Assembly (NCBI GenBank): GCA_018266335.1
Contig: JAFEAR010000118.1
Location: forward strand, 1 to 38,359
Direction: 5' to 3'
Source of the DNA: Bdellovibrionales bacterium
GTDB taxonomy: Bacteria; Bdellovibrionota; UBA2428
Length of the DNA stretch: 38,359 bases
Positions 1 to 9,553 of this stretch are shown here, one piece after another. A program made the translations under genes and the position numbers. Numbering within the stretch: position 1 is the first letter of the stretch; the number at the start of each line of letters is the position of its first letter. The notes beneath the pieces were generated by a model, which did not search any database, was not told where the DNA came from, and was given only the letters and a program-made list of their open reading frames with translations.

Positions 1-433
1 AACGGCCACGATAACTTTGCGGCTTGCCGCGAAAGAGCACCACGGAGCCTTCCGGATAGCGCGCAGCGGTTCCGCCGCCCGGATCGTGAAACCAGGTAAA
101 GAGCACGCGTTCACCCATGAGCGAGTCGTCGGGCGCGTCGTCGTTAAGAATGACCGCGCTGGCCTCGAGCATGGTGCGACCACCGAAGTGCCGCTGCCGC
201 GAATACTTTTCGATGCGCGCTCGGCCCAGCACCGGCTGCCCCGACTCCACCAGGGCAAGCATTTGCGCCGCCGTGTGAAATTTACGTCGATCCTCGTAGG
301 CCCGCGGAAGGGTCATGAGTAAATCCCACAACGTACGGATATCGGCCTTGGCCAGCAGATCGGCAATTTTGGGGCCAACGCCCTTGAGATATTTGAGCGG
401 AAAGTCCCAGGCGTCGCGCAGGTCCGAGGACAC
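1..433 (-). CDS. recG: ATP-dependent DNA helicase RecG, N-terminal part (cut by window edge)
   Basis: RecG remodels stalled replication forks and branch-migrates Holliday junctions. Only the first ~144 residues are inside the window. I translated the minus strand directly: near the start it reads PLKYLKGVGPKIADLL, then a DLLMTLPRAYEDRRKF segment, the usual opening of the RecG wedge/OB domain (GVGP helix-hairpin-helix, LPxxYEDRR). The helicase motifs would lie beyond the left edge. I chose a GTG start at 433 because it precedes the conserved GVGP motif and lies 13 bases after the greA stop; no clear Shine-Dalgarno is visible, so reading probably depends on coupling to greA. The next in-frame ATG, at 315, would remove conserved residues. 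Family assignment is firm; the exact start is not. Confidence 0.85.
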   Translation of the reverse strand, partial: MSSDLRDAWDFPLKYLKGVGPKIADLLAKADIRTLWDLLMTLPRAYEDRRKFHTAAQMLALVESGQPVLGRARIEKYSRQRHFGGRTMLEASAVILNDDAPDDSLMGERVLFTWFHDPGGGTAARYPEGSVVLFRGKPQSYRGR

Positions 434-446
434 GCGCGGCTTAGAA

Positions 447-920
447 CTAGGTGTAGTCGATGGAGACGACTTCGTAGGTGGTTTCACCTTTGGGACTCTT
501 GACGATGGCCTCATCACCTTCGCGTTTACCCATGAGGGCGCGCGCCAGCGGAGCCGTTACGGACAAGCGGCCCTTCGCCAAATCGGCTTCGGGCTCACCC
601 ACGATTTGGTAAGCAGATTCTTTGCCGTCTTCGTCGCGCACACGTACGCTGGCACCGAAGAGGACTTTGTCGGACTGAATGCTTTTAGGATCGATCACTT
701 CGGCCCGAGCGAGTTTGTCGCCAATGTCCAAAATGCGACCTTCAATGAAGCTCTGTTTTTCGCGGGCTGCAGCGTAGTCGGCGTTCTCGGAGAGGTCGCC
801 GTTTTCGCGCGCACGAGCAATTTGTTCAATAACTAGGGGGCGATCGATGGTCTTTAAACGGCGAAGCTCTTCTTCAAGGGCAAGCTTACCGAGCAGAGTA
901 ATGGGGACCTTGTCGTTCAT
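447..920 (-). CDS. greA: Transcription elongation factor GreA
   Basis: GreA binds in the secondary channel of RNA polymerase and stimulates cleavage of backtracked transcripts. The 157-residue product has the normal family length. The N-terminal coiled-coil hairpin carries the tip motif GDLSENADY, with the acidic residues D42 and E45 that coordinate the catalytic metal. The C-terminal half is the FKBP-like domain ending in ETTYEVVSIDYT. The ATG at 920 has no good Shine-Dalgarno (preceding bases are C-rich). A MITE-like element separates it from carB upstream, so it may have its own promoter in the short stretch 921-984, where only a poor TTGACC box is visible. recG follows directly. Confidence 0.96.
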   Translation of the reverse strand: MNDKVPITLLGKLALEEELRRLKTIDRPLVIEQIARARENGDLSENADYAAAREKQSFIEGRILDIGDKLARAEVIDPKSIQSDKVLFGASVRVRDEDGKESAYQIVGEPEADLAKGRLSVTAPLARALMGKREGDEAIVKSPKGETTYEVVSIDYT

Positions 921-984
921 AGGGGGCCTACCCTGCCAGACCCCAGGGGCCGGGTCAAAGACCGTGTTGCCCCAGCAGGTCTAA

Positions 985-1256
985 GAGCCTATCCGAATAA
1001 CCCGCGTGAGGTTTGAGGCGAACGCCGGGGAGGCAGATGCGCGAAGTGACGCAGGAGTGTGTGCGGAGCTTACCCACGACTAAGGAGCGACAAAGCAGGT
1101 GCCTCCCCGCCGTCGCCTCCCTACGGGCCGGGCTGCTTTTCCACCCTGAACTTCGTCGAAGTCTCCTAGCGGGCCGCTGGCCCGCGTCGTCGGCCCCTCC
1201 TCGTCAGGGCGAAAAATCAACTCCGGCAAACCCACGCGGGTTATTCGGATAGGCTC
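985..1256. mobile_element. 272-bp MITE-like element with perfect 24-bp terminal inverted repeats
   Basis: Bases 985-1008 (GAGCCTATCCGAATAACCCG plus CGTG) are the exact reverse complement of 1233-1256. Allowing a one-base bulge, the complementarity continues inward about 7 bases through a GGTTTG tract. TAA occurs immediately outside both ends (982-984 and 1257-1259), as a 3-bp target duplication. The inside has no credible transposase: its only sizeable frame (1013-1252) is low-complexity and resembles no protein I know. It holds smaller palindromes: GGGGAGGCA near 1029 against TGCCTCCCC near 1100, and GCGGGCC/GGCCCGC near 1170. TNA duplications with GAGCC-type ends recall IS5-family elements (IS1031/IS427 groups), so this is probably a non-autonomous derivative; that family link is from memory. 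It fills almost the whole 335-bp gap between carB and greA. Confidence 0.82.
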
Positions 1257-4200
1257 TAAACGTGACCGAAATCCTGCAAGGCCACGGGCCGAATGCCCTT
1301 CTCAATGAGGGTTTCAATCGCCCGCGAGGCCATGTCGGCACCGGAGAGGGTCGACATCAGGGGAATCCGGTAGCGCAGGGCCGCCTGCCGAATGCTCACA
1401 CCGTCGCGAATCGAGCCTGGCTGCCCCGTGGTGTTCACCACTAAGTGTGCCTTGCTATTGGCCAGGTAACTCAGCAGATCCTCACCCAGCGGGGATTGGC
1501 CAATCTTCGCAATGGATTCGCACTTAAGTCCTTGGCGCTGGAAGTGCTCGGCGGTGCCCGGCGTGCCGAAAATTCCGAAGCCCATGATTTCAAAGCGCCG
1601 AGCAATTTCCAGTGCCCGGGCTTTGTCGGAATCCTTCACGCTGAACAACACGGCTCCGGCCACCGGCAATTGCAGGCCAGCGGCAATAAAGGCTTTAGCA
1701 AAGGCGCCGCCCACGCTTTCGTCCATGCCCATGACTTCGCCAGTGCTACGCATTTCCGGCCCCAGAATGGGGTCTACATTTTTAAATTTAGAGAAGGGAA
1801 ACACCGGACTCTTCACGGCGTAACCTGCCCCCGGCAAACGAGCATTGCTCGCACCAAAGGCCTTGCCCACGATGTCGCGAAGCGATTCGCCCAAGCAGGC
1901 ACGCATGGCCCATTCGACCAGGGGATAGCCCGTAGCTTTCGCCAAAAAGGGCACCGTGCGCGAAGCCCGAGGATTCGCCTCGATCACCGAAATTTTATCG
2001 CCCACCGTCACTGCCATTTGCACGTTGAAGTGCCCACGGGCACCCGAGGCTACGCCAATACGCCGAGCAATCTTGGCCATCTCTTCAATCACGAGCGGGG
2101 GCAAACGGAAGGGAGGAATCACGCACGAAGAATCGCCACTGTGAATGCCGGCTTCTTCGACGTGTTCCATAACGCCGGCAATCCAGGCTTCCTTGCCATC
2201 GCAAATACCGTCGATGTCGAACTCAACGGCTCCGCTGAGGTAACGATCCAAGTAGAGCGGATGCTCCTCGCTGACTTCTTTGGCCTCGTCGAAAGCGGCC
2301 AGGAGTTCCTTTTCGTTTTCACAAATTCGCATCGCCCGGCCGCCGAGCACAAAAGACGGCCGCACCAGCAGCGGGAATCCGAGTTTGGTGGCCGCCGCAA
2401 TGGTTTCCGGGAGTGTAGAGGTTTCGGCGTACTCGGGATACGCAATGTCTAAACTCTGCAAAATTTTTGCAAACTGGGCCCGATCTTCACTCAAATCGAT
2501 GGCCACCCGGGGTGTGCCCAAAATTTTGTAGCCCCAAGCTTCAATTTGCTCGGCCAGCTTGAGCGGTGTTTGGCCACCCATCTGCACAAGCACGTAAGCG
2601 GCCTTGTCGGTGTTCTTGAGCGGATCCAATTCGCGTCTCAAAATTTCGCGCACCGAATCGTTCAGCAGCGGTTCAAGGTACAAACGCGTCGAGGTCGTCG
2701 GATCCGTGCTCACCGTTTCCGGATTGCAATTCACCATGATGGTCTCAAAGCCCAGCTTCTGTAGAGCATAGGACGCGTGCACGCAGCAGTAGTCGAACTC
2801 CACGCCCTGACCAATGCGGTTGGGACCCGAGCCCAGAATCACCACCCGCCCCTTGGTCGTCGTTACAGGCGCGGGAACGGCGCTAAAACTTGCGGCGTCT
2901 AAATCGCCGCCCTGCAAAGTTCCCAGCACTTCGCGGGAGGAATAATAAAAGGGCGTGCGGGCCCGGTTCTCGGCCGAGCAAGTATCAATGATTTCAAATC
3001 GCGGCGGAAGCTTCGGCAGCGAAGTGGCGCGCGCGCCGAGTTTGTTTTTTATTTGGTACTGGCGAAGTTGGCGCGTGAACCACGGATCCCAACCCGTCCA
3101 AGCCGCCACGGTTTCGGGCGCAACTTCGGAGGCTAAGGCGTCCCAAATAGCGTAGGGACGGCGCGAGTGCGCCTTCTGCAGAAGCTCGGCCGACTCGGCT
3201 TCCCAAGCCTGCACGGGATTTTTAGAATCCACGGGCTGAAAACGGGGCCAACCGCGTTCCAAACTGTTCAGGGCCTTGAGGTACGCTTCGCCAATCGAAG
3301 AGCCAAAGGCGAGCACCTCACCCACACTCTGCATTTGCGGAAGAAGCTCGTCCTTCGCGCCCGGAAACTTTTCAAAGTGCCAGCGCGGGATTTTGAGCGC
3401 CACGTAATCGATGGGCGGTTCAAAACAGGCCTTCGTAGTGCCCGTCACGTTGTTCTGAATTTCCGGCAGCGAATAACCCAGCGCCAGTTTGGTGGCCACG
3501 TGCGCAATGGGAAAGCCCGTCGCCTTGGAGGCGAGCGCCGAAGAGCGCGATACGCGCGGGTTCATTTCGATAACAATGCGACGACCAGTTTCGGGATCCA
3601 CGGCAAACTGCACGTTGCAGCCACCCGTCTCTACGCCCACGGCGCGCACCAGCTTGAGCGCATCCATGCGCATAGATTGGTATTCACGATCGGTGAGCGT
3701 TTGCGCTGGCGCCACCGTGACGGAGTCGCCCGTGTGCACGCCCATGGCGTCTAAATTTTCGATGCTACACACGATGATCGCATTATCCTTGCGATCGCGC
3801 ATGACTTCCAGCTCGTACTCTTTCCAGCCCAGCACGCTCTCTTCAACGAGGGCTTCGCCGATGGGGCTTTCGAAAAGCGCCACCTGCGTTTTTTCTACGA
3901 GCTCGGAGCTCGAGTACACCAGGCTTTGTCCCGTTCCGCCGAGCGTGAAGCTCGGACGCAGAATAAAGGGATAACCGCACTCGGCCGCAAACTCCTGCGC
4001 TTCTTCTACAGAGCGAATCACCGCCGAACGGGGCGTATCGAGCCCGAGTTTGGTAGCCACTTCGCGGAAGGCGCGCCGATCTTCGGCCAAGTGAATGGCC
4101 TTCAGGTTGGCGCCAATGATTTTAACGTCCTTCAGTGCCCCCTCAATTTGCGAGAGCGCCAGAATAAGATTGAGGGCCGTTTGACCGCCCATCGTGGGGA

Positions 4201-4456
4201 GAATGGCGTCCACTCCTTCCATGCGGATGATTTCAATCACCGTCATGGGGTTTAGGGGTTCAATGTAAGTGCGGTCGGCCACCGAGGGGTCGGTCATGAT
4301 GGTGGCCGGATTGGAGTTCAACAGGACAACGCGCAGCCCCTCTTCGCGGAGCGCGCGGCAAGCCTGCGTTCCCGAGTAGTCGAATTCACACGCCTGGCCG
4401 ATCACAATGGGACCGCTGCCCAGGACAAGAACCGTTTTAAAGTCGTGGCGCTTCAT
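1256..4456 (-). CDS. carB: Carbamoyl-phosphate synthase large subunit
   Basis: CarB makes carbamoyl phosphate from bicarbonate, ammonia (delivered from CarA) and two ATP, feeding pyrimidine and arginine synthesis. The 1066-residue protein is close to the usual ~1073. Both ATP-grasp halves are present: the first begins [20 protein letters not shown] and the second [20 protein letters not shown], each with the [12 protein letters not shown] / [14 protein letters not shown] signature, and an MGS-like allosteric domain closes the protein. The ATG at 4456 follows GGGGGAC and lies 16 bases after the upstream unknown gene. The stop codon spans 1256-1258, and its last base is the terminal base of the inserted MITE. 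Because the flanking base at 981 is also C, the insertion left the stop codon TAG unchanged. Confidence 0.98.
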   Translation of the reverse strand: MKRHDFKTVLVLGSGPIVIGQACEFDYSGTQACRALREEGLRVVLLNSNPATIMTDPSVADRTYIEPLNPMTVIEIIRMEGVDAILPTMGGQTALNLILALSQIEGALKDVKIIGANLKAIHLAEDRRAFREVATKLGLDTPRSAVIRSVEEAQEFAAECGYPFILRPSFTLGGTGQSLVYSSSELVEKTQVALFESPIGEALVEESVLGWKEYELEVMRDRKDNAIIVCSIENLDAMGVHTGDSVTVAPAQTLTDREYQSMRMDALKLVRAVGVETGGCNVQFAVDPETGRRIVIEMNPRVSRSSALASKATGFPIAHVATKLALGYSLPEIQNNVTGTTKACFEPPIDYVALKIPRWHFEKFPGAKDELLPQMQSVGEVLAFGSSIGEAYLKALNSLERGWPRFQPVDSKNPVQAWEAESAELLQKAHSRRPYAIWDALASEVAPETVAAWTGWDPWFTRQLRQYQIKNKLGARATSLPKLPPRFEIIDTCSAENRARTPFYYSSREVLGTLQGGDLDAASFSAVPAPVTTTKGRVVILGSGPNRIGQGVEFDYCCVHASYALQKLGFETIMVNCNPETVSTDPTTSTRLYLEPLLNDSVREILRRELDPLKNTDKAAYVLVQMGGQTPLKLAEQIEAWGYKILGTPRVAIDLSEDRAQFAKILQSLDIAYPEYAETSTLPETIAAATKLGFPLLVRPSFVLGGRAMRICENEKELLAAFDEAKEVSEEHPLYLDRYLSGAVEFDIDGICDGKEAWIAGVMEHVEEAGIHSGDSSCVIPPFRLPPLVIEEMAKIARRIGVASGARGHFNVQMAVTVGDKISVIEANPRASRTVPFLAKATGYPLVEWAMRACLGESLRDIVGKAFGASNARLPGAGYAVKSPVFPFSKFKNVDPILGPEMRSTGEVMGMDESVGGAFAKAFIAAGLQLPVAGAVLFSVKDSDKARALEIARRFEIMGFGIFGTPGTAEHFQRQGLKCESIAKIGQSPLGEDLLSYLANSKAHLVVNTTGQPGSIRDGVSIRQAALRYRIPLMSTLSGADMASRAIETLIEKGIRPVALQDFGHV

Positions 4457-4472
4457 GTCCCCCGTTCCGCGC

Positions 4473-5111
4473 TCAGAAGAGCGGCGACTCCGTGTAGATG
4501 TGTTTCACGTCAATGTGCGGATACTGATCCGTCTTCAGGCGCATGGCCGAAAGTTTTTGCATGAGTTTGAGCTTATGGTTCGCATCTAGGTAGCGAACCT
4601 GTTTGATTTGCTTGGCAATAAACGAACGAACCTCGCGCGGATGAAACACGAAGGAACTACCGAAGACCAGGCGATCTTTGTACTTCAGCAGGCGAGCTTC
4701 AAACACATCGCCCTTCGAAAAACCCAAACTGATTTCGGATTCCTCCACAATGTATTTTTCACCCGAGATTAAATCTTTCAGATAAATGTCCGTGCCGCGA
4801 ACCTTTTGCAGTTCAAAGAGGGAGTGAATGGACTGCGCCAGAGCTTCGAAGACCTGGAGTTCTTCTTCGCTCAGCGAATTCTTATGTTCAATGACGAAGA
4901 GCTTAACGGGACAAAGCTGCGACTTCTCGAGTGGACGGTCAAAGAGGTACCAATCCAAGAAGGATTTCATTTGGCTTTCGAAACGTTCGGAGCCCTCGGC
5001 CACTTTGCCGGTGCGTTCAAAGAACTCGGCCTTCGCCCGCTTCACTTCCTCGTAGGAACTGCCTTCGGAGTAAGCCGCCAGGATGCGATCTAAATATTCA
5101 TGAATGGCCAC
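4473..5111 (-). CDS. Conserved-looking unknown protein between carA and carB
   Basis: A 212-residue soluble protein with no signal peptide or membrane segment. Its ATG lies inside carA (14-base overlap) and its stop is 16 bases before carB, so it is translated as part of the car operon. The N-terminal half looks helical and charged, with an aromatic stretch [11 protein letters not shown] near residues 50-60. The second half contains [17 protein letters not shown], which resembles a small beta-rich module I have seen after such FD-R segments in uncharacterised deltaproteobacterial proteins; that is a recollection, not a search. It lacks any nucleotide-binding or catalytic motif I recognise. 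Position suggests a role tied to pyrimidine synthesis or merely co-expression. The coding call is firm; function is unknown. Confidence 0.85.
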   Translation of the reverse strand: MAIHEYLDRILAAYSEGSSYEEVKRAKAEFFERTGKVAEGSERFESQMKSFLDWYLFDRPLEKSQLCPVKLFVIEHKNSLSEEELQVFEALAQSIHSLFELQKVRGTDIYLKDLISGEKYIVEESEISLGFSKGDVFEARLLKYKDRLVFGSSFVFHPREVRSFIAKQIKQVRYLDANHKLKLMQKLSAMRLKTDQYPHIDVKHIYTESPLF

Positions 5112-6285
5112 GTGAACCCACCTCCGACAAAAACTTCTTCAGCAAAGCGCCCGCATCGAAGGGGCCCGGACCCGCTTCCGGGTGAAACTGCACCGTTTCG
5201 CAATTCCATTCGGGAAAGCTCAGGCCTTCCACCGAGTTGTCGTCGGCGTGCAGGAAGGACACGCGCGCCTGCGCCGGGAGCTTGCTAGCGTCCACGGCGA
5301 AACCATGGTTCTGACTGGTAATCCACGTGCGCTTAGCCCGCCCCGAACGATCGAGTTCCACCACCGGATGATGAATGCCACGGTGACCGAATTTCATTTT
5401 GTAAGTTTGGCAACCGGCCGCAAGGGCTACGAGTTGGTGCCCCAGGCAAATCGCGTAAACGGGTTTACGACCCAAAACTTTTTTCAGCTCGCCCACAATG
5501 TGCGTGGCGGCGGCCGGATCTCCGGGGCCGTTGCTCAGAAGAATCGCGTCTTTACCGGCGGCCAGAATGTCTTCGGCTTTGCTATTCGCGGGCATCACGA
5601 CCACGTCGGCGCCCATTGCATTCAGAATGCGGAGGGTGTTGCGCTTCACCCCAAAGTCCCACACCGCTACGGTCGGTCGGAAAGTGGCCTTCTCCCGCGG
5701 ACGCGCCTTGGGGGTCACTTCGCGGCCCATGGGCCAGTAAGTCTGCGCATCGGCAGTATAAGTATAACGTTCGGTACAGCTCACACGGCCGGTGAGATCT
5801 AGGCCATTCATGTCCGGCACGTGCTTCACGATGTACTCGCGCGCCTGGGGAGTGGTCATGCTTCCCTGCGCCGTGACGATGCCCCGCTGGCTGCCTTGTT
5901 CCCGCAGCAAAATGGTGAGCGCCCGCGTGTCGATATTCGAAACGATGTAGCGCCCTTCGCCCGTGATCCAAGCGGCAAGCGAGCTCTTAGCGCGCCAGTT
6001 GGAAGGAATTTCTTCGAGGTGACGGCAGACCAAGCCTTCGGCCCAAATGCGCGAGCTCTCTACGTCGTCGCCGGTGTAGCCCGTGTTACCCACGTGGGAT
6101 GCCGTAGAAACCAAAGTTTGTTCGGCAAAACTGGGATCGGTGAGCGACTCTTCGATGCCGCTCATGGCCGTGCAAAAAACGAATTCGGAGGCGCGGGGTT
6201 TAGAGAAATCGCCCCATCCCAAACCGGAAAAGGAAGCGCCTTTTTCTAGAGTGATTGTCACCGGAACCGGCATCAGCGCTGTCAT
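5098..6285 (-). CDS. carA: Carbamoyl-phosphate synthase small subunit (glutaminase)
   Basis: CarA hydrolyses glutamine and channels ammonia to CarB. The 395-residue protein has the normal two-domain layout: an N-terminal domain with the SGIEESLTDPSF segment near residue 42, and a class I glutamine amidotransferase domain. The catalytic triad is visible as C280 in AICLGHQ, with H368 and E370 in QFHPEAGPGP. The KMKFGHRGIHHPV motif is also typical of the family. Two ATGs are possible, at residues 1 and 5; neither has a strong Shine-Dalgarno. The gene follows pyrB by 45 bases and overlaps the next gene by 14 bases, so all four car/pyr-region genes are probably cotranscribed. Confidence 0.97.
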   Translation of the reverse strand: MTALMPVPVTITLEKGASFSGLGWGDFSKPRASEFVFCTAMSGIEESLTDPSFAEQTLVSTASHVGNTGYTGDDVESSRIWAEGLVCRHLEEIPSNWRAKSSLAAWITGEGRYIVSNIDTRALTILLREQGSQRGIVTAQGSMTTPQAREYIVKHVPDMNGLDLTGRVSCTERYTYTADAQTYWPMGREVTPKARPREKATFRPTVAVWDFGVKRNTLRILNAMGADVVVMPANSKAEDILAAGKDAILLSNGPGDPAAATHIVGELKKVLGRKPVYAICLGHQLVALAAGCQTYKMKFGHRGIHHPVVELDRSGRAKRTWITSQNHGFAVDASKLPAQARVSFLHADDNSVEGLSFPEWNCETVQFHPEAGPGPFDAGALLKKFLSEVGSRGHS

Positions 6286-6330
6286 CGAAAATCGGAAGAT
6301 AGCAGCTACGTTTCCGGTGGCAAGAAAATC

Positions 6331-7227
6331 TCAGTTCCGCTCCGTCAAAAATTCGAGCACGGCCGAGCGAACACCGAGACCCATTTCTACCTGCGCGAGA
6401 ATGAGCGAACGCGGGTCAGATTTGAGATCCTCCGCGAGCTCAATGCCCCAGTTCACCGGGCCCGGATGCATCAGCTTTTGCCGCGGATGCAGGTCGGCCG
6501 CCGACACGTGAAAGCGGCGCACGAAGTCATCGGTGCCCTGGGCCTGGTTCGCCACCATGCGCTCCTTCTGGATCCGCAGCGCCATGAGTATATCCAGCTC
6601 GCCCAGCGCACTGCGCTTGTCGTCGGTCCACCGGTGCGCGGAGGTCATCCAGTCGGGCTTCCAGTCCCCGGGCGAAATGAGCACTAGCTCAATCCCAAAG
6701 CGTGGAGCCAGCTGACTCCAAGACCGAGCCACCCGACTGCGCTTGAGATCGCCGAGAATCCCGAGTTTGAGTCCCTGCAGCTTATTCACATCACCGCCAC
6801 GCGCGGCGAGAATAGTGGCAAAGTCGAGCAGCGCTTGGGTGGGATGCTCGCCTATACCGTCGCCCGCGTTCACAAGCCCGATGTCCTCAATGGCGCGCAA
6901 CTCTTCGAGGGAACCGGTTTCGGGGGTCCGAATCACAAAGGTTCCTACACCCAGGGCTCGCAAATTGAGCAGAGTATCGGCCATGGTTTCGCCCTTCTCG
7001 AGCGAAGTGGTTTTCGCGTCCACGAGAATGGTGGAACGCCCCAAACGCTGGGCCGCGCGCTCAAAGCTAATACGCGTGCGCGTGGAGGGTTCCGTGAAGA
7101 GCAATCCCACCGCGGGAAGCGCAGGATTTACGTGCCGAGCCGCCGGGGGCGACTCGATAGCCGTGCGGCAAAGACGAAGAATCTCGGCGTCGGTGAGATC
7201 GGAAATGCGGATAAGGGACTTGGCCAT
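6331..7227 (-). CDS. pyrB: Aspartate carbamoyltransferase catalytic subunit
   Basis: PyrB condenses carbamoyl phosphate with aspartate, the first committed step of pyrimidine synthesis, so it uses the product of the adjacent carAB genes. The 298-residue protein shows the carbamoyl-phosphate site FTEPSTRTR (STRTR at 48-52), the KGE loop at 78-80, and GDGIGEHPTQ (HPTQ at 128-131). The aspartate-binding loop reads HPGPVNWG at 254-261, where most family members have Arg in place of Trp260. No pyrI regulatory gene is present here. The ATG follows a strong GGAGGTG site seven bases upstream, and lepA ends 22 bases before it. Confidence 0.97.
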   Translation of the reverse strand: MAKSLIRISDLTDAEILRLCRTAIESPPAARHVNPALPAVGLLFTEPSTRTRISFERAAQRLGRSTILVDAKTTSLEKGETMADTLLNLRALGVGTFVIRTPETGSLEELRAIEDIGLVNAGDGIGEHPTQALLDFATILAARGGDVNKLQGLKLGILGDLKRSRVARSWSQLAPRFGIELVLISPGDWKPDWMTSAHRWTDDKRSALGELDILMALRIQKERMVANQAQGTDDFVRRFHVSAADLHPRQKLMHPGPVNWGIELAEDLKSDPRSLILAQVEMGLGVRSAVLEFLTERN

Positions 7228-7249
7228 GAGGGCACCTCCGGCCGCTATC

Positions 7250-9103
7250 TTATTCGACTTTTAGCACCGCAAGGAAGGCCTCTTGGGGAACTTCGACCAC
7301 CCCAATGCTCTTCATGCGTTTTTTACCCTCTTTTTGCTTCTCTAAGAGTTTGCGCTTACGCGAGATGTCACCGCCGTAACACTTCGCCAGAACGTTTTTA
7401 CGCAGGGCCTGCACGGTTTCGCGGGCAATAACCTTGGCCCCGATAGCCGCCTGAATGGCCACTTCGAACTGCTGACGCGGAATGACTTCTTTCATCTTTT
7501 TAGTCAATTCCCGACCCCGTTCGTAGGACTTGGACTTGTGCACAATCAGGGACAAGGCATCCACGGGGTCGCCGTTAATGAGCACATCCAGCTTCACCAG
7601 GTCGCTCTCTTCCAGGCCCACAAGTTCGTATTCAAAACTAGCGTAGCCCTTGGTGAGCGACTTGAGCTTGTCGTAAAAATCAAAAACCATTTCGCCCAGA
7701 GGCATGCGGTAAATCACCGCGCAACGCGAGGGCGTTAGATAATCAATGCGCTCCTGAATGCCCCGCCGCCCTTCGCACAGGGCAATGACCACTCCCACGT
7801 ATTCCGAGGGAATGTGAATCGATCCCCGAATAAAGGGCTCTTCGATTTTAGCGACCGTCACGGCCGGGGGCATCTTGGACGGGTTTTCAATTTCAAAGCT
7901 CGTCCCATCGGTTTTGGTGATGATGTACTTCACGCTCGGAGCCGTCGTGATGATGTTCATGTTGTACTCGCGCTCCAGGCGCTCCTGCACAATCTCCATG
8001 TGCAGCAGCCCTAGGTAACCACAGCGAAAACCAAAGCCCAGGGCGGCCGAGGATTCGGGCTCGAAGGTCAGCGCGGAATCGTTGAGCACGAGCTTTTCGA
8101 GCGCTTCCTTGAGGTTCTCAAAATCCGCAGCATCCGTCGGGAAAATTCCGGCAAAGACGACCGACTTCACCTCTTTAAAGCCCGGCAGGGGCTCTTGCGC
8201 TACGGCCTTCGGGGTATCGGCGCCCTGGTTCGGCCAGTGCGTGATGGTGTCACCAATGCGCGTTTCGCGTACGGACTTAATGCCCGCGACAATGAACACC
8301 ACCTCACCGGGACCGGCTTCCTGAATGTCCACCGACTTGGGCGTAAAGTAGCCCATGCGGGTGATGAGGTGCGACTTCTTCTCGATCTCGGTCGCCGCGT
8401 GCGCGTTCATGTACATGAGCTGAATGCGCTCGCCCTTGCGAACGGTGCCGTCGATGATCCGCGCCAGCAACACCACGCCCTGGTAGTTGTCATACCAACT
8501 GTCCATGACGAGCGCGCGCAACGGCTTGGTGGGTTCATCGGAGGGACAAGGAACCTGGGTAACGATGGCTTCCAGAATTTCTTGAATGCCGATGCCCTCT
8601 TTGGCCGAGCAGGGAATAGCACCGCTCGAATCGATGCCGATGACTTCTTCAATTTGTTTTTTTGCAGCGTCGATATCGGCCGAGGGAAGGTCAATTTTGT
8701 TAATCACGGGCACAATGGCCAGGTTCGCATCGAGCGCCATGTACACGTTGGCTAGCGTTTGGGCCTCTACGCCCTGCGAAGCATCAACCACGAGAATAGC
8801 GCCTTCGCAGGCCGCCAGGGAACGAGACACTTCGTAGGTGAAGTCCACGTGCCCCGGAGTATCGATCAAATTGAGGCAATACTCCTGACCATCTTTGGCC
8901 TTGTAACTCAGCCGCGCTGTTTGGGCCTTGATCGTGATGCCCCGTTCGCGTTCAATTTCTAGGGAGTCGAGAACTTGCGAGCTCATCTCGCGCTTCGAGA
9001 GCCCCCCGGTGAACTCAATGATGCGGTCGGCGAGCGTCGACTTACCGTGATCGATATGCGCAATGATCGAAAAATTTCGGATGCGGCTGACGGGAACGCT
9101 CAT
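7250..9103 (-). CDS. lepA: Elongation factor 4 (LepA, back-translocating ribosomal GTPase)
   Basis: LepA is a ribosome-associated GTPase that remodels stalled or misplaced ribosomes. The 617-residue length is slightly above the usual ~600. The GTPase motifs are clear: AHIDHGKST (residues 15-23), DTPGHVDF, and NKIDLPSAD. They are followed by the EF-G-like domains II, III and V and the LepA-specific C-terminal domain rich in Lys/Arg ([18 protein letters not shown]). The start at 9103 lies 13 bases after the upstream ribbon-helix-helix gene, and the nearest Shine-Dalgarno-like GGAG overlaps that gene's last codons, so coupled translation is likely. Confidence 0.98.
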   Translation of the reverse strand: MSVPVSRIRNFSIIAHIDHGKSTLADRIIEFTGGLSKREMSSQVLDSLEIERERGITIKAQTARLSYKAKDGQEYCLNLIDTPGHVDFTYEVSRSLAACEGAILVVDASQGVEAQTLANVYMALDANLAIVPVINKIDLPSADIDAAKKQIEEVIGIDSSGAIPCSAKEGIGIQEILEAIVTQVPCPSDEPTKPLRALVMDSWYDNYQGVVLLARIIDGTVRKGERIQLMYMNAHAATEIEKKSHLITRMGYFTPKSVDIQEAGPGEVVFIVAGIKSVRETRIGDTITHWPNQGADTPKAVAQEPLPGFKEVKSVVFAGIFPTDAADFENLKEALEKLVLNDSALTFEPESSAALGFGFRCGYLGLLHMEIVQERLEREYNMNIITTAPSVKYIITKTDGTSFEIENPSKMPPAVTVAKIEEPFIRGSIHIPSEYVGVVIALCEGRRGIQERIDYLTPSRCAVIYRMPLGEMVFDFYDKLKSLTKGYASFEYELVGLEESDLVKLDVLINGDPVDALSLIVHKSKSYERGRELTKKMKEVIPRQQFEVAIQAAIGAKVIARETVQALRKNVLAKCYGGDISRKRKLLEKQKEGKKRMKSIGVVEVPQEAFLAVLKVE

Positions 9104-9116
9104 GGAGTCGGCTTTT

Positions 9117-9356
9117 TCATTTCTCCGGTTTGTCCGGCTTGTCGGACTTTTTACCTACACCAAGAGCGGCGTTATCAAAACTATCGAAAAGCGAAATCTG
9201 TCCCGGTAAGCGCTCGGAATTCTTCTCCAGGATCATGTTGATGCCCAAACGGATGTACTCCGCCACAGGCACCCGGGTGCGCACGTGGAGTTCCTTAAGC
9301 GCAATGACCTGTTCCTCCGTGAGGTAAACGGTCGTGGAGACTTTCCGCGAGGCCAT
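9117..9356 (-). CDS. Ribbon-helix-helix (CopG/MetJ-like) DNA-binding protein
   Basis: A 79-residue protein beginning [20 protein letters not shown]. The first ~48 residues fit a ribbon-helix-helix fold: an amphipathic strand (KVSTTVYL) followed by two helices, with [16 protein letters not shown] as the second. Such proteins bind operators as dimers through the strand. The tail (50-79) is polar and Lys/Pro-rich, ending [12 protein letters not shown] took the ATG at 9356 because it lies six bases after a TACAAT box and at the family's usual start; upstream in-frame sequence lacks family similarity. It is the first gene of the lepA-pyr-car-greA-recG unit, so it may autoregulate that unit; that is inference. 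No toxin partner is adjacent. Confidence 0.85.
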   Translation of the reverse strand: MASRKVSTTVYLTEEQVIALKELHVRTRVPVAEYIRLGINMILEKNSERLPGQISLFDSFDNAALGVGKKSDKPDKPEK

Positions 9357-9362
9357 GCCGGA

Positions 9363-9390
9363 ATTGTAACACGTAGCACCAAGTGGCCAA
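9363..9390 (-). promoter_or_regulatory. Candidate sigma-70-type promoter for the lepA-pyr-car unit, leaderless
   Basis: On the minus strand TTGGCC (9390-9385) and TACAAT (9368-9363) are separated by 16 bases. Only six bases (TCCGGC) separate the -10 box from the ATG at 9356, so transcription would begin at or next to the start codon. No Shine-Dalgarno fits that ATG. Inferred by eye from consensus match. Confidence 0.5.
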
Positions 9391-9496
9391 AGCCTCTTTC
9401 CTCCCGAAATTGCAGAGTTTTCCCGATTCTCGCACTCGGAAGTCTGCCCCCATGGACTCTGCGCACCGGAGCAGGACCTAAAAGCCAATCCGGGGC

Positions 9497-9512
9497 GGGC
9501 ACGGCGATTGCT
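9497..9512 (+). promoter_or_regulatory. Sigma-54 (RpoN) -24/-12 promoter
   Basis: The 16 bases GGGCACGGCGATTGCT match the consensus TGGCACG-N4-TTGCW at every defined position except the first T. The invariant GG (-24) and GC (-12) are spaced correctly. Transcription should start near 9522-9525, about 30 bases before the ATG of the downstream AAA+ gene and just before its AAAGGAAG ribosome site. Strong by pattern; whether rpoN exists in this genome cannot be seen here. Confidence 0.7.
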
Positions 9513-9553
9513 TGGGGAGAGTCACCTCATTTCAAGAAAGGAAGCTCCGCCCG

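Noticed and set aside
1013..1252. 79-codon frame inside the MITE-like element
   Set aside because: Low-complexity Arg/Ser/Pro composition, ends within the terminal repeat, and no transposase motif; treated as non-coding.
1445..2452. 335-codon open frame on the plus strand inside carB
   Set aside because: It is antisense to a clearly conserved carB sequence and resembles no family; high-GC coding regions often leave such mirror frames.
9512..9553. TTG start adding 14 residues to the AAA+ gene
   Set aside because: It lies at the -12 element of the sigma-54 promoter, upstream of the predicted transcript start; the ATG at 9554 has a ribosome site.
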